Source: an uncultured Parabacteroides sp.
GTDB lineage: Bacteria > Bacteroidota > Bacteroidia > Bacteroidales > Tannerellaceae
NCBI GenBank assembly: GCA_900770835.1
Contig: CAAGLQ010000146.1
Span: forward strand, 1 to 6,195
Direction of reading: 5' to 3'
DNA: 6,195 nt
Below the pieces are notes generated by a model. It worked only from the letters and a program-made list of their open reading frames with translations. It had not been told where the DNA came from and did not search any database. Each line of letters opens with the position of its first letter. Positions within the stretch are counted from its first letter, which is position 1. Of the stretch, positions 6,195-6,195 are shown in pieces. A program made the translations under genes and the position numbers.

Positions 6195-6195
6195 A
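6187..6195 (+). CDS. Possible start of the HEPN (HepT-like) partner gene, truncated at 3 codons
   Basis: An ATG at 6187 overlaps the MNT stop by 8 bases and is shifted by one frame, giving Met-Ser-Glu before the window ends. HEPN-domain partners commonly follow MNT genes with such overlaps. Nothing of the domain can be seen; the call rests on position and on the usual pairing. Confidence 0.4.

Overview
The window looks like chromosomal DNA from a gut-type Bacteroidales bacterium. A Parabacteroides-like (Tannerellaceae/Porphyromonadaceae) source is my best guess, but the sequence alone does not fix the genus. The clues are several TAnnTTTG promoter -7 boxes, the near absence of Shine-Dalgarno sites, moderate GC content, and protein variants of Bacteroidetes type: a GGYSSRP loop in FolP, an RHRSGMGMS motif in CdaA, and a GH32 enzyme with an extra N-terminal domain.

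Layout. Positions 1-1454 (minus strand) hold the first 484 codons of a secreted glycoside hydrolase family 32 fructan-degrading enzyme; its C-terminus lies beyond the left edge. A divergent control region (1455-1703) carries a promoter-like site for this gene and two near-identical -7 boxes facing the other way. Next come folP (1704-2540, dihydropteroate synthase) and cdaA (2567-3349, membrane diadenylate cyclase), which form a likely two-gene operon. After a 148-bp gap with its own -7 box come pta (3498-4511) and ackA (4541-5740), the acetate-forming pair. An inverted repeat and a strong intrinsic terminator (5771-5845) close that unit. The right edge holds a complete small MNT-type nucleotidyltransferase (5898-6194) whose stop codon overlaps a new ATG at 6187. 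That is the expected arrangement of an MntA/HepT (MNT/HEPN) toxin-antitoxin or defence module, of which only the first half is visible.

How the parts fit. GH32 releases fructose or fructo-oligosaccharides outside the cytoplasm. Pta and AckA convert acetyl-CoA from sugar fermentation to acetate with ATP formation. FolP makes the folate precursor dihydropteroate, and CdaA makes the second messenger c-di-AMP. These are mostly ordinary core genes. The accessory element is the nucleotidyltransferase at the right edge. I see no tRNA, rRNA, CRISPR array, insertion sequence or phage gene.
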